Source of the DNA: Nannocystis exedens
GTDB lineage: Bacteria > Myxococcota_A > Polyangia > Nannocystales > Nannocystaceae
DNA length: 64,000 nt
Reading direction: 5' to 3'
NCBI RefSeq assembly: GCF_002343915.1
Contig: NZ_NETK01000001.1
Coordinates: 7,268,001 to 7,332,000 of the forward strand
Shown in pieces: positions 49,346-58,115 of this stretch. Position 1 is the first letter of the stretch. Each line of letters starts with the position of its first letter. Both the position numbers and the translations under genes were made by a program. The notes under the pieces were generated by a model. The model did no database searches, had not been told where the DNA came from, and was given only the letters and a program-made list of their open reading frames with translations.

Positions 49346-50928
49346 GGGACGACGCCGGCGACGAGCCAGCCGGCGATCGGGACAGCGGCGAGCAGGACCA
49401 CGAGGGCGCCGTGCAGCAGCGCCGGGGCGCGTGAGAACGTTCGCGCGAGCAGCAACGCCAGCACGAGCACGGCCACGAACACGCGCAGCGCCAGGCCCTC
49501 GGCCCGCGCCAGCGCCGGGACGCGCGACAGCAGCAGCAGCGCCGTGATCGCCAGCGGCAGGCCGTAGCCGAGGCCGGAGAGCCAGCGCCGCAGGCGTTCG
49601 GCGGAGCGGGCCTCGCCGTCGCGCTCGCGCCGGCGCGCCAGCAAGGCCCCGCCGAGCCACGAGAGGGCCACGAGGCCGGCGCCGAGCAGGACGTAGGCGA
49701 GGTCGACCAGCCACGCCGGGCCCCACTCGCCGTAGTGCAGCACGATCGCGGCCATGAAGGCCTGCAGGCCGGGACCGGCGGCCGGCAGGGCCCGACAGTC
49801 CCGCAGCGCGCCGTCGGCCCCGCGGGTGAACGAGCCGCGCTCGAGCAGCCCGTCGCCCTCGAGGTCGACCCGCACGGTGCCGCTGGCGAGGCCCGGGTGG
49901 CGCACGCGGAGCTGGTGGACCTCGGCGCCTTCGAGGTGCGCGTCGACGCCGGGGCAGCGGGCCGCGAGCGCGCGCTGCAGGTCCGGCCGATCGACCGCGG
50001 TGTCGACCAGCGGCGGGCGATCGGTGGCCAGGACGTCGCGCATCAAGGCGGTCCGGTCGCCGCCGTAGGCCGCGCCGCCGACGATCGGCACGACGATCAG
50101 GGTCAGGCCGAGCAGGGCGCCGGTCCACGCCCACAGCAGCGCGGCGGGCAGGGTGAAGAAGCCGACCCACTGGTGCATGCGCATGGCCAGCGGCTGGGCC
50201 GGGCGGCGCCGGCGGACCAGGTTGCGCAGCCAGTCGCGGCGCGTGGCCAGGCCGGTGCAGAGGATCAGGGCCAGCGCGACGCCGAGCAGGCCGAGCAGGG
50301 TCTCGCCGAGCAGCGGCTGGGTGAGGAGGTGGCGATGCAGGTCGCGGACGACCCACAGCGGGCCGCGGCCCTCGGCCACCCGGGCGCCGCTCGTGGGGTC
50401 GAAGTCGACGCGGACCGGCTCGCGCGTGGGGCCGAAGTAGACGACCTCGATCCACGGGTGGTCGGGGCCGGCGGGGTGGATCGACAGCTCGCTGCGGACC
50501 AGGTCCGGGTGGGCGGCGAGCAGGCCCGACAGCACGGCGTCGAGCGGCTGGGCGGCGACCTCGGGCACGTCGCCGGCCGGCGCGTGGACGACCTGCCAGC
50601 GGGCGAGGGCGCGGTCGAGCACGGCGCCGACGCCCGAGCCGAAGATCAGCATGGCCGCGAGCGCCAGCGCGCCGCCGAGGCCGCGGTGGACCGCGAACAG
50701 GCGCCGCCGACCGGAGCCGGGCGGGGCGCGGCGGCGCAGGGCGACCAGCGCGAGGGCCAGGAGGGTCCAGATCGGGATGAAGGCGACGCTGGCGACCGTG
50801 GCGCGCTCGACCGGCAGGTCGGGCCAGGCGCGCGCGAGCGCCCAGGTGAGCAGGGCGGCGCCCACGCCCGCGAGCATGACCAGGCCGAACTGCGCGGGCG
50901 CGCCCGACTTGCGCGGAGCCTCGCTCAT
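49267..50928 (-). CDS. PepSY-associated membrane protein, probable ferric-siderophore reductase
   Basis: 553 residues from ATG 50928, which overlaps the hydroxylase stop by 4 bp. Several membrane helices (about residues 15-33, 45-62, 83-100, 212-230, 250-280 and five more at the C-terminus) frame periplasmic PepSY-like segments ('AQPLDAVLSGLLAAHPDL ... PVRVDFDPTSGARVAEGRGPLWVVRDLHRHLLT' and 'MHQWVGFFTLPAALLWAWTGALLG'). This is the PepSY_TM family found next to siderophore genes (FoxB/FsqB-like), thought to reduce Fe(III)-siderophores at the inner membrane. It is the last gene of the Fur-controlled operon. Confidence 0.82.
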   Translation of the reverse strand: MSEAPRKSGAPAQFGLVMLAGVGAALLTWALARAWPDLPVERATVASVAFIPIWTLLALALVALRRRAPPGSGRRRLFAVHRGLGGALALAAMLIFGSGVGAVLDRALARWQVVHAPAGDVPEVAAQPLDAVLSGLLAAHPDLVRSELSIHPAGPDHPWIEVVYFGPTREPVRVDFDPTSGARVAEGRGPLWVVRDLHRHLLTQPLLGETLLGLLGVALALILCTGLATRRDWLRNLVRRRRPAQPLAMRMHQWVGFFTLPAALLWAWTGALLGLTLIVVPIVGGAAYGGDRTALMRDVLATDRPPLVDTAVDRPDLQRALAARCPGVDAHLEGAEVHQLRVRHPGLASGTVRVDLEGDGLLERGSFTRGADGALRDCRALPAAGPGLQAFMAAIVLHYGEWGPAWLVDLAYVLLGAGLVALSWLGGALLARRRERDGEARSAERLRRWLSGLGYGLPLAITALLLLSRVPALARAEGLALRVFVAVLVLALLLARTFSRAPALLHGALVVLLAAVPIAGWLVAGVVPGPVEAVLVVLAVALVGLRRRPVAPT

Positions 50929-52217
50929 CGCGACCTCGCGTCTTCGCGCGGGCGAGCGCGCCAGCGCACCAGCTCGCGCTCCTGCTCGACGGCGAAGCGG
51001 CGCCGACCGAGCACGTCGTTGAGGATCACGGCGGAGCGCCAGGCCATCAGGCTGAGCTGGGACTCGGCGATCCCATGGGTCGTGCGGCCGCCGTTGACGA
51101 TGTAGAGCCGACCGTCGCCGGCCCGCCGGCGGCGCAGCTCGAAGTTGGCGCCGACCTGCAGGCCGCCGTGCTCGTCGCGCTCGAGCTCGGGCAGGAGCGA
51201 CTCGATGCACGGCGGCAGCTGTTCGCGCAGGCCGGTGCAGAGGATGACGGTGTCGACGGGCAGCGACTCGTGCTCGCCGTCGAGGTTGTTGCGGGTGTGC
51301 AGCTCGAAGCCGGACCCGCGCGGGCTCAGCGACAGCAGCTCGCGGCCCGGCAGCAGCTCGACCCGCGGGCCGGAGCGCAGGGCGCCGAGCTGGTAGACGC
51401 GGTCGTGCAGCTCGCGCAGGGTCGACAGCGAGATGCCGTCGCCGGCCAGCTTGTGGCGGGCCAGCAGCGACTGCCGGCGCGGCCGGTCGAGCTCGTGGAA
51501 GGCGGCGACGAAGCCGGGCGTGAACAGGTGGTTGGTGAACGGGCTCTCGTCGAGCGGCTCGAAGTTGAGGCGGCGCGACACCCAGCTCAGCTCGGCGACC
51601 TCGCCCCAGGCGCCGCGCAGCAGCTCGAGCACCACCTCGGCGCCGGTCTGGCCGCCGCCGACCACGGCGACCCGCGCTCCTTGCAGGTGCAAGGGTCGGG
51701 CGAGGATGTCGATCGCGTGGAAGCAATTCGGGCCGAGGTGGGGCCGCGCGCACTCCGGGACGGCCGGGACGCGACCTGTCCCGAGGACCACGTGGCGGGC
51801 GCGCGTGCGGCCCTGGTCGTGGCGCAGCTCGAAGCCGCCCGGCACCGCGGCGACGTCGCGGACCTCGACGCCGAAGCGCAGCGACGACAGCCGGCTCGCC
51901 ACCCAGCCGAGGTAGTCGGCGAACTCGACCCGCTCGACGGCCGAGCTCTCGGCCGCCAAGAACGCGTGGAAGCGGCCGTGCCGGACCAGGTAGTTGACGA
52001 ACGAGTGCTCGCTGGTCGGGCTGACCGCGGTGACCAGGTCCTTCAAAAAAGAGGTTTGCATCCGCGAGCCGCGGAACATCAGGCCCGGGTGCCAGGCGAA
52101 GCGCTCGCGCTTCTCGAAGAAGCGGGTCCGCAGCTCGGGCAGCTCGTCGGCGAGCGCCGCGATGCTGAGGTTGAAGGGCCCGACGCCCACGCCTGCGAGA
52201 TCGATCTCATCGTTCAT
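50925..52217 (-). CDS. L-lysine N6-monooxygenase (siderophore hydroxylase, IucD-like)
   Basis: 430 residues. FAD motif 'GVGVGPFNLSIAALADE', 'RFFEKRERFAWHPGLMFRGSRMQTSFLKDLV' (substrate/FAD block), NADPH motif 'VAVVGGGQTGAEVVLELL' and C-terminal 'ESQLSLMAWRSAVI'. It N-hydroxylates the side-chain amine of lysine (or ornithine) as the first step to a hydroxamate. Lysine is favoured because of the citrate-type synthetases next to it, as in aerobactin and nannochelin. It overlaps iucC by 11 bp and the PepSY gene by 4 bp. A partial hairpin (51774-51793) is in frame. Confidence 0.9.
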   Translation of the reverse strand: MNDEIDLAGVGVGPFNLSIAALADELPELRTRFFEKRERFAWHPGLMFRGSRMQTSFLKDLVTAVSPTSEHSFVNYLVRHGRFHAFLAAESSAVERVEFADYLGWVASRLSSLRFGVEVRDVAAVPGGFELRHDQGRTRARHVVLGTGRVPAVPECARPHLGPNCFHAIDILARPLHLQGARVAVVGGGQTGAEVVLELLRGAWGEVAELSWVSRRLNFEPLDESPFTNHLFTPGFVAAFHELDRPRRQSLLARHKLAGDGISLSTLRELHDRVYQLGALRSGPRVELLPGRELLSLSPRGSGFELHTRNNLDGEHESLPVDTVILCTGLREQLPPCIESLLPELERDEHGGLQVGANFELRRRRAGDGRLYIVNGGRTTHGIAESQLSLMAWRSAVILNDVLGRRRFAVEQERELVRWRARPREDARSR

Positions 52218-53973
52218 CGTCCACCTCCCTCACCAACGGGTTGTGCAGCGGCGGACCGAGCGCGGGCAGCGGGCGCGTGGCGCCGCCGCCGTGGCCGATC
52301 CGCAGACGGGCGCGGTTGAGGCAGATCCGCTCCATCTCCGGGCGGAACAGGTCGAAGCGCGCCGTCGTCTCGCGCGGCACCGAGTCACAGTAATCGCGCA
52401 GCGCCCGGGCCAGAAGCCGCAGGAACTCGCGCTCCGGCAGGCCGAAGCTGCGCTCGCACAGCGGCGCGACGAAGCGCAGCACGCTGACGAAGTAGCCGGT
52501 GTAGAGGTCGTGCACGACCTGGTGGGCGGGCAGCGCCTTGAGCCCGCGCAGCGCCGGCTCGTGATCGAAGTCGTCGTCGGCGACCCGGCGCACGTCGCCG
52601 TGGACGTCGCGCAGCAGGATCGCCGCCGGCAGGCCGCCGCGCAGCACCAGGCCGAGGTTCTGCCCGTGGGCGATCACGCCGATGCCGTGGCGGCACAGCA
52701 GGTGGTAGAGCGGCACGGCGGTGCGCTCGAACAGCGCGGTCAGCCAGGCGGCGATCGAGGCGCCGCTCTGCTCGACCCACGTGCGCAGCAGCGGCTCGCC
52801 GTGGAGGTCGGTCTGCTGCAGCGCGGCCGCGGCGACCTCGCGCTCCTCGGGGCCGAGGTGGGGGTCGGCGCTCTCGCGCCAGAGCGCCCCGAGCTGCTCG
52901 CGCAGGCGGTACGGGGCCGCGCCGAGGGCCTCGAACTCGGGCTGCGGCACGTGCACGCCGCCGAGGTCGCCGAGCACGTGGACGCCGCGCAGGCGCGGGT
53001 CGCCGTGGACGCGCCGGCGCAGCGCCGCGCCGATGCCGACGCCCTGCTCGACGTGCTCGCCGGGCAGGCCGCGCCAGCACGAGGTGTTGAGGATCGTCAG
53101 CGACAGCTTGACGTCGGCCCGCTCGGGGCGCGAGGCGTCGGCGAGGGTGCGGATCGACAGGCGCGGGGCGTAGGCGTCGCCGAACTGGCCGAGCGAGACG
53201 ATCGCGCCGCGGGCGAGGGCGTCGATGTACTGCGCGGCGAGGTGGTGCTGCCACTGCCACGGGTGCACCGGCACGAGCACGCCGCCCTGCGCGAGGCCGG
53301 GAGCGCGGGCGTGCAGCTGCTCGAGCAGGCGGGCGCGCGCGTCGGCGTCGCAGCTCTCGTCGACGAGCTGCAGCCGGCCCGGGCCGGCGACGCCGCTGCA
53401 GCGCGCCAGCTCGGGGGCGACGACCAGCCAGTGCAGGTGGACGCGGGGGGCCGACTCGGGCGCGTACGCGGCCAGGTCGGCGACGCCCCAGCCGACGCGA
53501 CCGCGGTGGGCGACGAGCTTCGGGTGGCCGTCGAGGTGCTGCTCGAGCGCCGCGCCCGAGAGCGACGCGAGCTCGGGCGCGCGCAAGCTCGAGAGTCGCG
53601 CGCACTGGTGGGTCTCGGCCAGCAGGCTGTTGTGAAGCTCCTCGAGGAACTCGGCCAGCGCGTCGGCGCCGACGCCGAGCGTGGCGCGGGCGTCGAGGAC
53701 GAGCTGCACCGGCGACTCGGCCGGCTCTTCCGGGCCGTCGCCGACGCGGCGGGTGATGCCCGCGGGGTCGACGTGCAGCCCGCCCCACGCGCTCGGCCGG
53801 GCGGTGAATCGATAAAGTGTCCCATCGGACAGGTCGAGCGCCCAGCGATCGCCGCCGAGGGACCGCGGGTGGAGCAGGCCCTCGAAGCTGAGCTCGCCGA
53901 TCGCCTGCGCCAGCCGCCGCCTGCCGGCCAGGCGGGCGTGCTCGCGCCACTCGGATGTCTCGCCGGGGTTCAC
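52207..53973 (-). CDS. NIS siderophore synthetase, IucC-like
   Basis: 588 residues. IucA/IucC domain: 'HPKLVAHRGRVGWGVADL', 'VHPWQWQH', 'SIRTLADASRPERADVKLSLTILNTSCWRGLP' and C-terminal FhuF-like 'GVIAHGQNLGLVLRGGLPAAILLRDVHGDVR'. It condenses an acylated hydroxylysine with a citryl intermediate, using ATP (adenylate). It lies 4 bp after the IucA-like fusion gene, so the two halves of citrate are amidated by consecutive genes. A good palindrome (53816-53834) lies in frame near the N-terminus. Confidence 0.9.
   Translation of the reverse strand: MNPGETSEWREHARLAGRRRLAQAIGELSFEGLLHPRSLGGDRWALDLSDGTLYRFTARPSAWGGLHVDPAGITRRVGDGPEEPAESPVQLVLDARATLGVGADALAEFLEELHNSLLAETHQCARLSSLRAPELASLSGAALEQHLDGHPKLVAHRGRVGWGVADLAAYAPESAPRVHLHWLVVAPELARCSGVAGPGRLQLVDESCDADARARLLEQLHARAPGLAQGGVLVPVHPWQWQHHLAAQYIDALARGAIVSLGQFGDAYAPRLSIRTLADASRPERADVKLSLTILNTSCWRGLPGEHVEQGVGIGAALRRRVHGDPRLRGVHVLGDLGGVHVPQPEFEALGAAPYRLREQLGALWRESADPHLGPEEREVAAAALQQTDLHGEPLLRTWVEQSGASIAAWLTALFERTAVPLYHLLCRHGIGVIAHGQNLGLVLRGGLPAAILLRDVHGDVRRVADDDFDHEPALRGLKALPAHQVVHDLYTGYFVSVLRFVAPLCERSFGLPEREFLRLLARALRDYCDSVPRETTARFDLFRPEMERICLNRARLRIGHGGGATRPLPALGPPLHNPLVREVDDER
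53816..53834. repeat. Interspersed palindrome inside iucC-like gene
   Basis: TGTCC, loop CATC, GGACA. In frame near the N-terminus. Confidence 0.7.
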
Positions 53974-53977
53974 GACA

Positions 53978-56686
53978 CTAGCCCTCGAAGGTGGCGAAGA
54001 AGCGCTCGCGGGTGAGCACCATCAGCACGGCGGTCTTGTGCGGGAAGCGGACCTCGCCCCACTCCTCCCACGGGGTGGTGTTGGCCCAGCTCCGCACGCG
54101 GGCCTGATCGACGCGCGGCTCGCCGACCAGCCGGTGCGTCCGCGGGTCGTCGAGGAACAGGTAGTGCGCCATCGACAGGAACCACTGCCGGCCCCAGCCG
54201 CGGTGCCGCACCTCGGGGTCGCCGATCGCCATGTGGAACCCGCGGTCGAAGTCGTCGGCGGCGTAGTGCGGGCCGAGCCGATCTTCCTTGGCCCAGTAGA
54301 TCTCGTAGTACGCGACCGGGCGCTCGTCGAAATAACCGATCGCGGGGATCGCGTGCGGGTCGGCCAGCCGCTGCTCGACGTAGTCGACGAGCTGCGCGCG
54401 CGGCCACGCCTGCTCCCAGAATTGGGCGACGACGGGGTCGTTCATCCAGGCGCAGAACAGGTCGAGGTCGCGCGCCGGGTCGAAGCGCCGCAGGCTGAAG
54501 GTGCGATCGATCGCCGCGCAGTGGCGGCGGTAGAGGAGCGACTCGCCGTCGTCCTGGCGCAGCGGGTGGACGATCGCGCCGGTCTGCGTGAGCGGGGCGA
54601 TCGCCGGCAGCCGCTCGCCGCGGTGGTGCCACAGCGGGCGCTGATAGAAGGCCTCGCGGGCGACGACCTCGCGCCTGTCCCCGTGGACATGCGCGAGGTG
54701 ACGCAGGGCGAGGCGGCCGGCGAACAGGCGATCGCTCAGCAGGTCGCGGGCGCGGGCGTCGAATTCGGCCCACTCGACGGTCGCGTGGCCGTCGGCCAGC
54801 GTGAGCGTGAAGGGGTGCGCGCCGTCGACGTGGCCGGTGAACCGGGACGGAGTGACTTGGGTGAACTCGACCTGGGCGTCGCCGCCGGCGAAGTCGGCGG
54901 CGCGCCCGGAGGTCGGGGCGGGCAGGTCGACGGGCGGGCGGTGCAGGGGGCTGGCGATCGGGCGGTAGATCGTCAGCGGGTCGGCGAGCGAGACCTCGTC
55001 GACGCCGCTGGCGAAGCAGCGCACGTTGGCCTTGGTCCACAGCTCCGGCGAGCGCAGCAGGTAGTCGATCGCGCGCGGGTCGGCGGGCTCCTCGGCGCGC
55101 AGGCCGAGCAGGCAGGCGCGCAGGTGCTCGAGCAGCAGGCCCTGGTCGAGGCCGGGGATCATCGCCAGCGAGGCGACGGCGTTGAACACGCCGTTGATGA
55201 CGACCGAGTAGGCCCACACCCGCTCGGCCAGCGGCGAGCGGAACTCCGCCCGCTCGAGCCCGGGGACGCGCTCGCCGTGGCGGCGCAGGGCCAGGTCGGT
55301 GTAGGCGGTGCCCTGGGCGTCGCGGAACCACGCGCGCGCCGGGGTGAGGCCGTCGTCGGCGAGGCCGATCACGAGGTTCTGCTGGTGGGCGCTGAGCAGC
55401 AGGCCGAGCTCGGCCTGGGCGGCGACGATCGGCGCGAACACGACGGCGAGGAAGCGCGCGAACCACCGCTCGGCGAGGGCGATCGGGCGCACGCCGAGCT
55501 GCGCGGCGGCCCGCTCGAGGCGGAGCGCGAGCCGGCTGCGGCCGCTGCGGGGGTCGTCCTGCAGCAGGGTCGCCAGCATCTCGGCCGGCTGGTCGGCGCG
55601 GAACGGGTTGTCGCGCAGGGCGAAGAAGCTGACCGAAGGGCCAGGCTGGTCGGCGTCCCCGCGCAGGCCGAACCACGCCGGCTCGCGCAGGATGTGGAAG
55701 TCCGGGTGGCGCGGCAGCGGGGCGTCGGTGTCGCCGAGGACGCGCCCGAGCAGCAGGCCGCGGTCGAGCTCGGCCAGCGAGAGGGTGCGGCGCGAGTTGG
55801 TCAGGCGGACCGGCAGCGACTGCTTGAGCATGAACGGCGCGCCGTCGGCGTGGAGCGTGCGCAGCGACGACGTCACCGACCACGCGCGGCCGAGCGGGCC
55901 GAGCGGGACGAGGTCGCCGCGGCGGCGGCCGTCGGCGAGCGCGGGCTCGTCGAGCAGGGCGCGGTGCTGCAGGGGGTGCAGCGGCAGCAGCACGAACTCG
56001 GGCCCGGCGACGGCGGCCTGGGCGGCCCAGGCGGGGTCGCTGGCGATCAGGCGCGACAGCAGCGCCAGCGGATCGTCGCCGCCGTGGAGCAGCCGCTCGC
56101 GGCGGACCGCCCACACGCACAGCGGCGTGCGCCCGCGCAGCTCGGGCACCAGGACGTCGTCGCCGTCGCCGAGGCCCTCGCGCAGGCGCGGGGCCGGGTG
56201 GACCGAGTGACCGAGGAGCAGCCCCTGCTCGGCCGCGATGAAGCCGAGCGGGCCGGTGAACAGCGCGTCGAGGTCGTCCGCGCGGGCGGCGACGGTGGCC
56301 TCGAGGTTGGCCGCGCTGGCGCGCACGCGGGCGACGAAGCGATCGAGACCTGGCCCGGAGGACAGGCCGAGGGCGGCGGCGACGGCTGGCTCTTCGACCA
56401 GGCGGGCGATCAGCCGCGCGAGCGGCAGCGGCTCGCTGGCGCCGCCGGCGTCGCGCCAGCGGGCCTGACCGCCGGCGACGCGGCCGACGCCGGAGGGCCG
56501 GGCCAGCGGGACCTCGATCGCGCCGCCCTGGGCCGGCATGTCGAGGCGGAGCCACTCGCGCCCGGGGGCGCGCACGGTGGTCCAGCCGTCGAGCTCGCGC
56601 AAGAGGGCGCTGAGCAGCGCCCGGCTGGCCGGCTCGAACGCCGCGTCGTCGCGCTCACCGAGTCGAGTTTCGTCGCGCACGGTCAT
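53978..56686 (-). CDS. Fusion of NIS siderophore synthetase (IucA-like) and N-acyltransferase (IucB-like)
   Basis: 902 residues. Residues about 1-690 form an IucA/IucC synthetase ('GHSVHPAPRLREGLGDGDD', 'LLPLHPLQHRALLDE', 'TSSLRTLHADGAPFMLKQSLPVRLTNSRRTLS', 'SAHQQNLVIGLADDG'). Residues about 715-902 form a GNAT acyltransferase of the IucB/RhbD/AcsD-associated type ('RRFDPARDLDLFCAWMNDPVVAQFWEQAWP ... YYEIYWAKEDRLGPHYAADDFDRGFHMAIGDPEVRHRGWG'). The GNAT part should acylate N6-hydroxylysine; the synthetase then couples it to citrate. Separate genes in aerobactin systems are thus joined. It starts 3 bp after the lipoprotein gene. Confidence 0.92.
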   Translation of the reverse strand: MTVRDETRLGERDDAAFEPASRALLSALLRELDGWTTVRAPGREWLRLDMPAQGGAIEVPLARPSGVGRVAGGQARWRDAGGASEPLPLARLIARLVEEPAVAAALGLSSGPGLDRFVARVRASAANLEATVAARADDLDALFTGPLGFIAAEQGLLLGHSVHPAPRLREGLGDGDDVLVPELRGRTPLCVWAVRRERLLHGGDDPLALLSRLIASDPAWAAQAAVAGPEFVLLPLHPLQHRALLDEPALADGRRRGDLVPLGPLGRAWSVTSSLRTLHADGAPFMLKQSLPVRLTNSRRTLSLAELDRGLLLGRVLGDTDAPLPRHPDFHILREPAWFGLRGDADQPGPSVSFFALRDNPFRADQPAEMLATLLQDDPRSGRSRLALRLERAAAQLGVRPIALAERWFARFLAVVFAPIVAAQAELGLLLSAHQQNLVIGLADDGLTPARAWFRDAQGTAYTDLALRRHGERVPGLERAEFRSPLAERVWAYSVVINGVFNAVASLAMIPGLDQGLLLEHLRACLLGLRAEEPADPRAIDYLLRSPELWTKANVRCFASGVDEVSLADPLTIYRPIASPLHRPPVDLPAPTSGRAADFAGGDAQVEFTQVTPSRFTGHVDGAHPFTLTLADGHATVEWAEFDARARDLLSDRLFAGRLALRHLAHVHGDRREVVAREAFYQRPLWHHRGERLPAIAPLTQTGAIVHPLRQDDGESLLYRRHCAAIDRTFSLRRFDPARDLDLFCAWMNDPVVAQFWEQAWPRAQLVDYVEQRLADPHAIPAIGYFDERPVAYYEIYWAKEDRLGPHYAADDFDRGFHMAIGDPEVRHRGWGRQWFLSMAHYLFLDDPRTHRLVGEPRVDQARVRSWANTTPWEEWGEVRFPHKTAVLMVLTRERFFATFEG
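54674..54691. repeat. Interspersed palindrome inside the fusion gene
   Basis: CCTGTCC, loop CCGT, GGACATG, in frame between the synthetase core and the acyltransferase domain. Confidence 0.75.
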
Positions 56687-56689
56687 GGC

Positions 56690-57547
56690 TCACTCCGGGA
56701 TCACGCACGCGCCGACGTGGGCCTGCTCCGGCGCGGTGGCGCCGATCGCCTCGCAGGTGGCGCCCATGCCCTTGGCGGTGCAGGTGTTTTCGGCGCTCTG
56801 GGTGTCGCAGTAGTCGGTGCAGCAGTACGAGTCGGGCGGGCAGCCGACCACGCGCTGCGAGCAGTGCAGGCCGGGGGCGCAGCTGATCGCGGTCTCGCAG
56901 TCCTCGCCGATCGCGTGGCCGTCGACGCCCTGCGGGAAGCAGACGAAGCCCTCGGGCTCGCGGAAGATGCAGGCCTCGTCGGCGGTGCAGCCGACGGCGA
57001 GCAGGGGGTCGCAGAGGGGGGCGCACACCGGCAGCGCGCCGATGCTGACGCAGCGCTCGTCGGTGCCGCAGACGTCGCCGACGCACAGCGGGTAGCACAG
57101 GCCCTCCCACGGCGCGCCGGTGGTGTCGAACGAGCCGATGCACCACGACTCCTCGTCGCAGTCGTCGGTGCCGGCGATCACGCCGTCGTGATGACAGCTG
57201 TCGCCGGGCTGGTTGTCGCCCTGGACCGGCAGGCACACGAACTCCCAGTCGGCGGCGCCGCGCCGCAGCACGCACTTGAAGCCGTCGGGGCAGTCCTGCA
57301 GGTCGGCCTGACACAGGGCCTCGCCCGGGTCGGAGGTGCCGCCGGTGCCGGGCCCCGTGCTCGCGTCGGTGCCGGGCCCCGTGCTCGCGTCGGTGTCGAC
57401 GCTCGTGGTCGGACCCGCGCTGGTGTCGGCAGCCGTCGCGGTCGTCCCGTTCGTGGTCTCGTCCGCCGGCTGGTGGGTGGTGCCGCACGCGAGCAGACAC
57501 GCCGCGGACAGCAGGACACCGAAGGGTCGTCGCAAGGTCGTTCGCAT
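56690..57547 (-). CDS. Cys-rich lipoprotein, first gene of the siderophore operon
   Basis: 285 residues. Lipobox 'AACLLAC' (Cys21), Thr/Ser linker with two copies of 'TDASTGPG' (a 24-bp DNA repeat at about 57340-57390), then a Cys-rich head with more than 20 Cys in EGF-like spacing ('CQADLQDCPDGFKCVLRRG', 'CIGSFDTTGAPWEGLCYPLCVGDVC'). It starts 23 bp downstream of the first Fur box and is followed after 3 bp by the synthetase fusion. It could bind or hand over the siderophore at the surface, but this is inferred from position only. Confidence 0.82.
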   Translation of the reverse strand: MRTTLRRPFGVLLSAACLLACGTTHQPADETTNGTTATAADTSAGPTTSVDTDASTGPGTDASTGPGTGGTSDPGEALCQADLQDCPDGFKCVLRRGAADWEFVCLPVQGDNQPGDSCHHDGVIAGTDDCDEESWCIGSFDTTGAPWEGLCYPLCVGDVCGTDERCVSIGALPVCAPLCDPLLAVGCTADEACIFREPEGFVCFPQGVDGHAIGEDCETAISCAPGLHCSQRVVGCPPDSYCCTDYCDTQSAENTCTAKGMGATCEAIGATAPEQAHVGACVIPE

Positions 57548-57569
57548 GCCCCGGAAGGTACGTTCAGGA

Positions 57570-57588
57570 GATAATGATTTTCAAAATT
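57570..57588 (-). promoter_or_regulatory. Fur box 1 of siderophore operon
   Basis: GATAATGATTTTCAAAATT matches the Fur consensus GATAATGATAATCATTATC at 14 of 19 positions. It is 23-41 bp upstream of the lipoprotein start, in an AT-rich patch unlike its surroundings. Confidence 0.8.
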
Positions 57589-57642
57589 AATCGTGACCGG
57601 CTCGGGAGAGAAATCTCAGGGGGTTTTGTTGTACACCGGCAG

Positions 57643-57661
57643 GATTTTGATAATCAGAATC
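57643..57661 (-). promoter_or_regulatory. Fur box 2 of siderophore operon
   Basis: The core TGATAATCA is identical to the consensus core, with 15 of 19 positions matching overall. It lies 55 bp upstream of box 1. Confidence 0.75.
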
Positions 57662-57748
57662 GTGACTTTGCCGTGAACTCCCTCGCGTCGACGCCATCGA
57701 CGTCGCACCGCGCGATCGCGCAGGGACGCCTGGCTCACGGCTGCGGAT

Positions 57749-57770
57749 GACATGTCTCAAGGAACATGTC
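57749..57770. repeat. Interspersed palindrome, copy
   Basis: Two ACATGT cores 14 bp apart with CTCAAGGA between. Intergenic. Confidence 0.55.
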
Positions 57771-57988
57771 GTCGAGAGGCGGCAGGCGACGCGGGGAGCG
57801 AGTGAGCTCCGCGGACGCGTCGCGTCCGCGCACGGACGGGCGCGGACGGTGGAGCTGGGGCCGTCGGTCAGGTCCTCGTCTGGGTGAAGGGACAGGTCGA
57901 ATCCGGCTGACCGAAGGGCCAGGCAGGCCCGGCCGTCACGGCCGCTCGCCTGGTCGAAGAGGCAGGCGAGATCGGCCGGGCCTTCGCG

Positions 57989-58115
57989 CCGGCTCGCGCT
58001 GCACGTCCGCAGAGGCCGACGGCCGCAGCTCGACGCCCGTAGGAGCGCAGCAGGGCCCGGTTGCGCCGGGCGCGCGTCCGCTCACGCGGAGGCCGGCGGC
58101 CGCAGCTCGAAGCGG
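57989..58115 (-). repeat. Duplicated 3' tail of the methyltransferase gene
   Basis: The end of the methyltransferase gene, encoding FELRPPASA-stop (58082 onward), is echoed at about 58005-58050, where the same frame reads VELRPSASA. The text GGCCGCAGCTCGA is shared. The offset is about 70 bp. Confidence 0.55.

Larger units (their letters stand above)
57548..58081. other. Fur-box promoter region and repeat-rich spacer
   Basis: The first 120 bp next to the operon are AT-rich and hold two Fur boxes. From about 57690 the text is GC-rich with hairpins at 57749, 57880, 57906 and 57948, and a degenerate copy of the 3' end of the methyltransferase gene at about 58005-58060. Confidence 0.7.
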
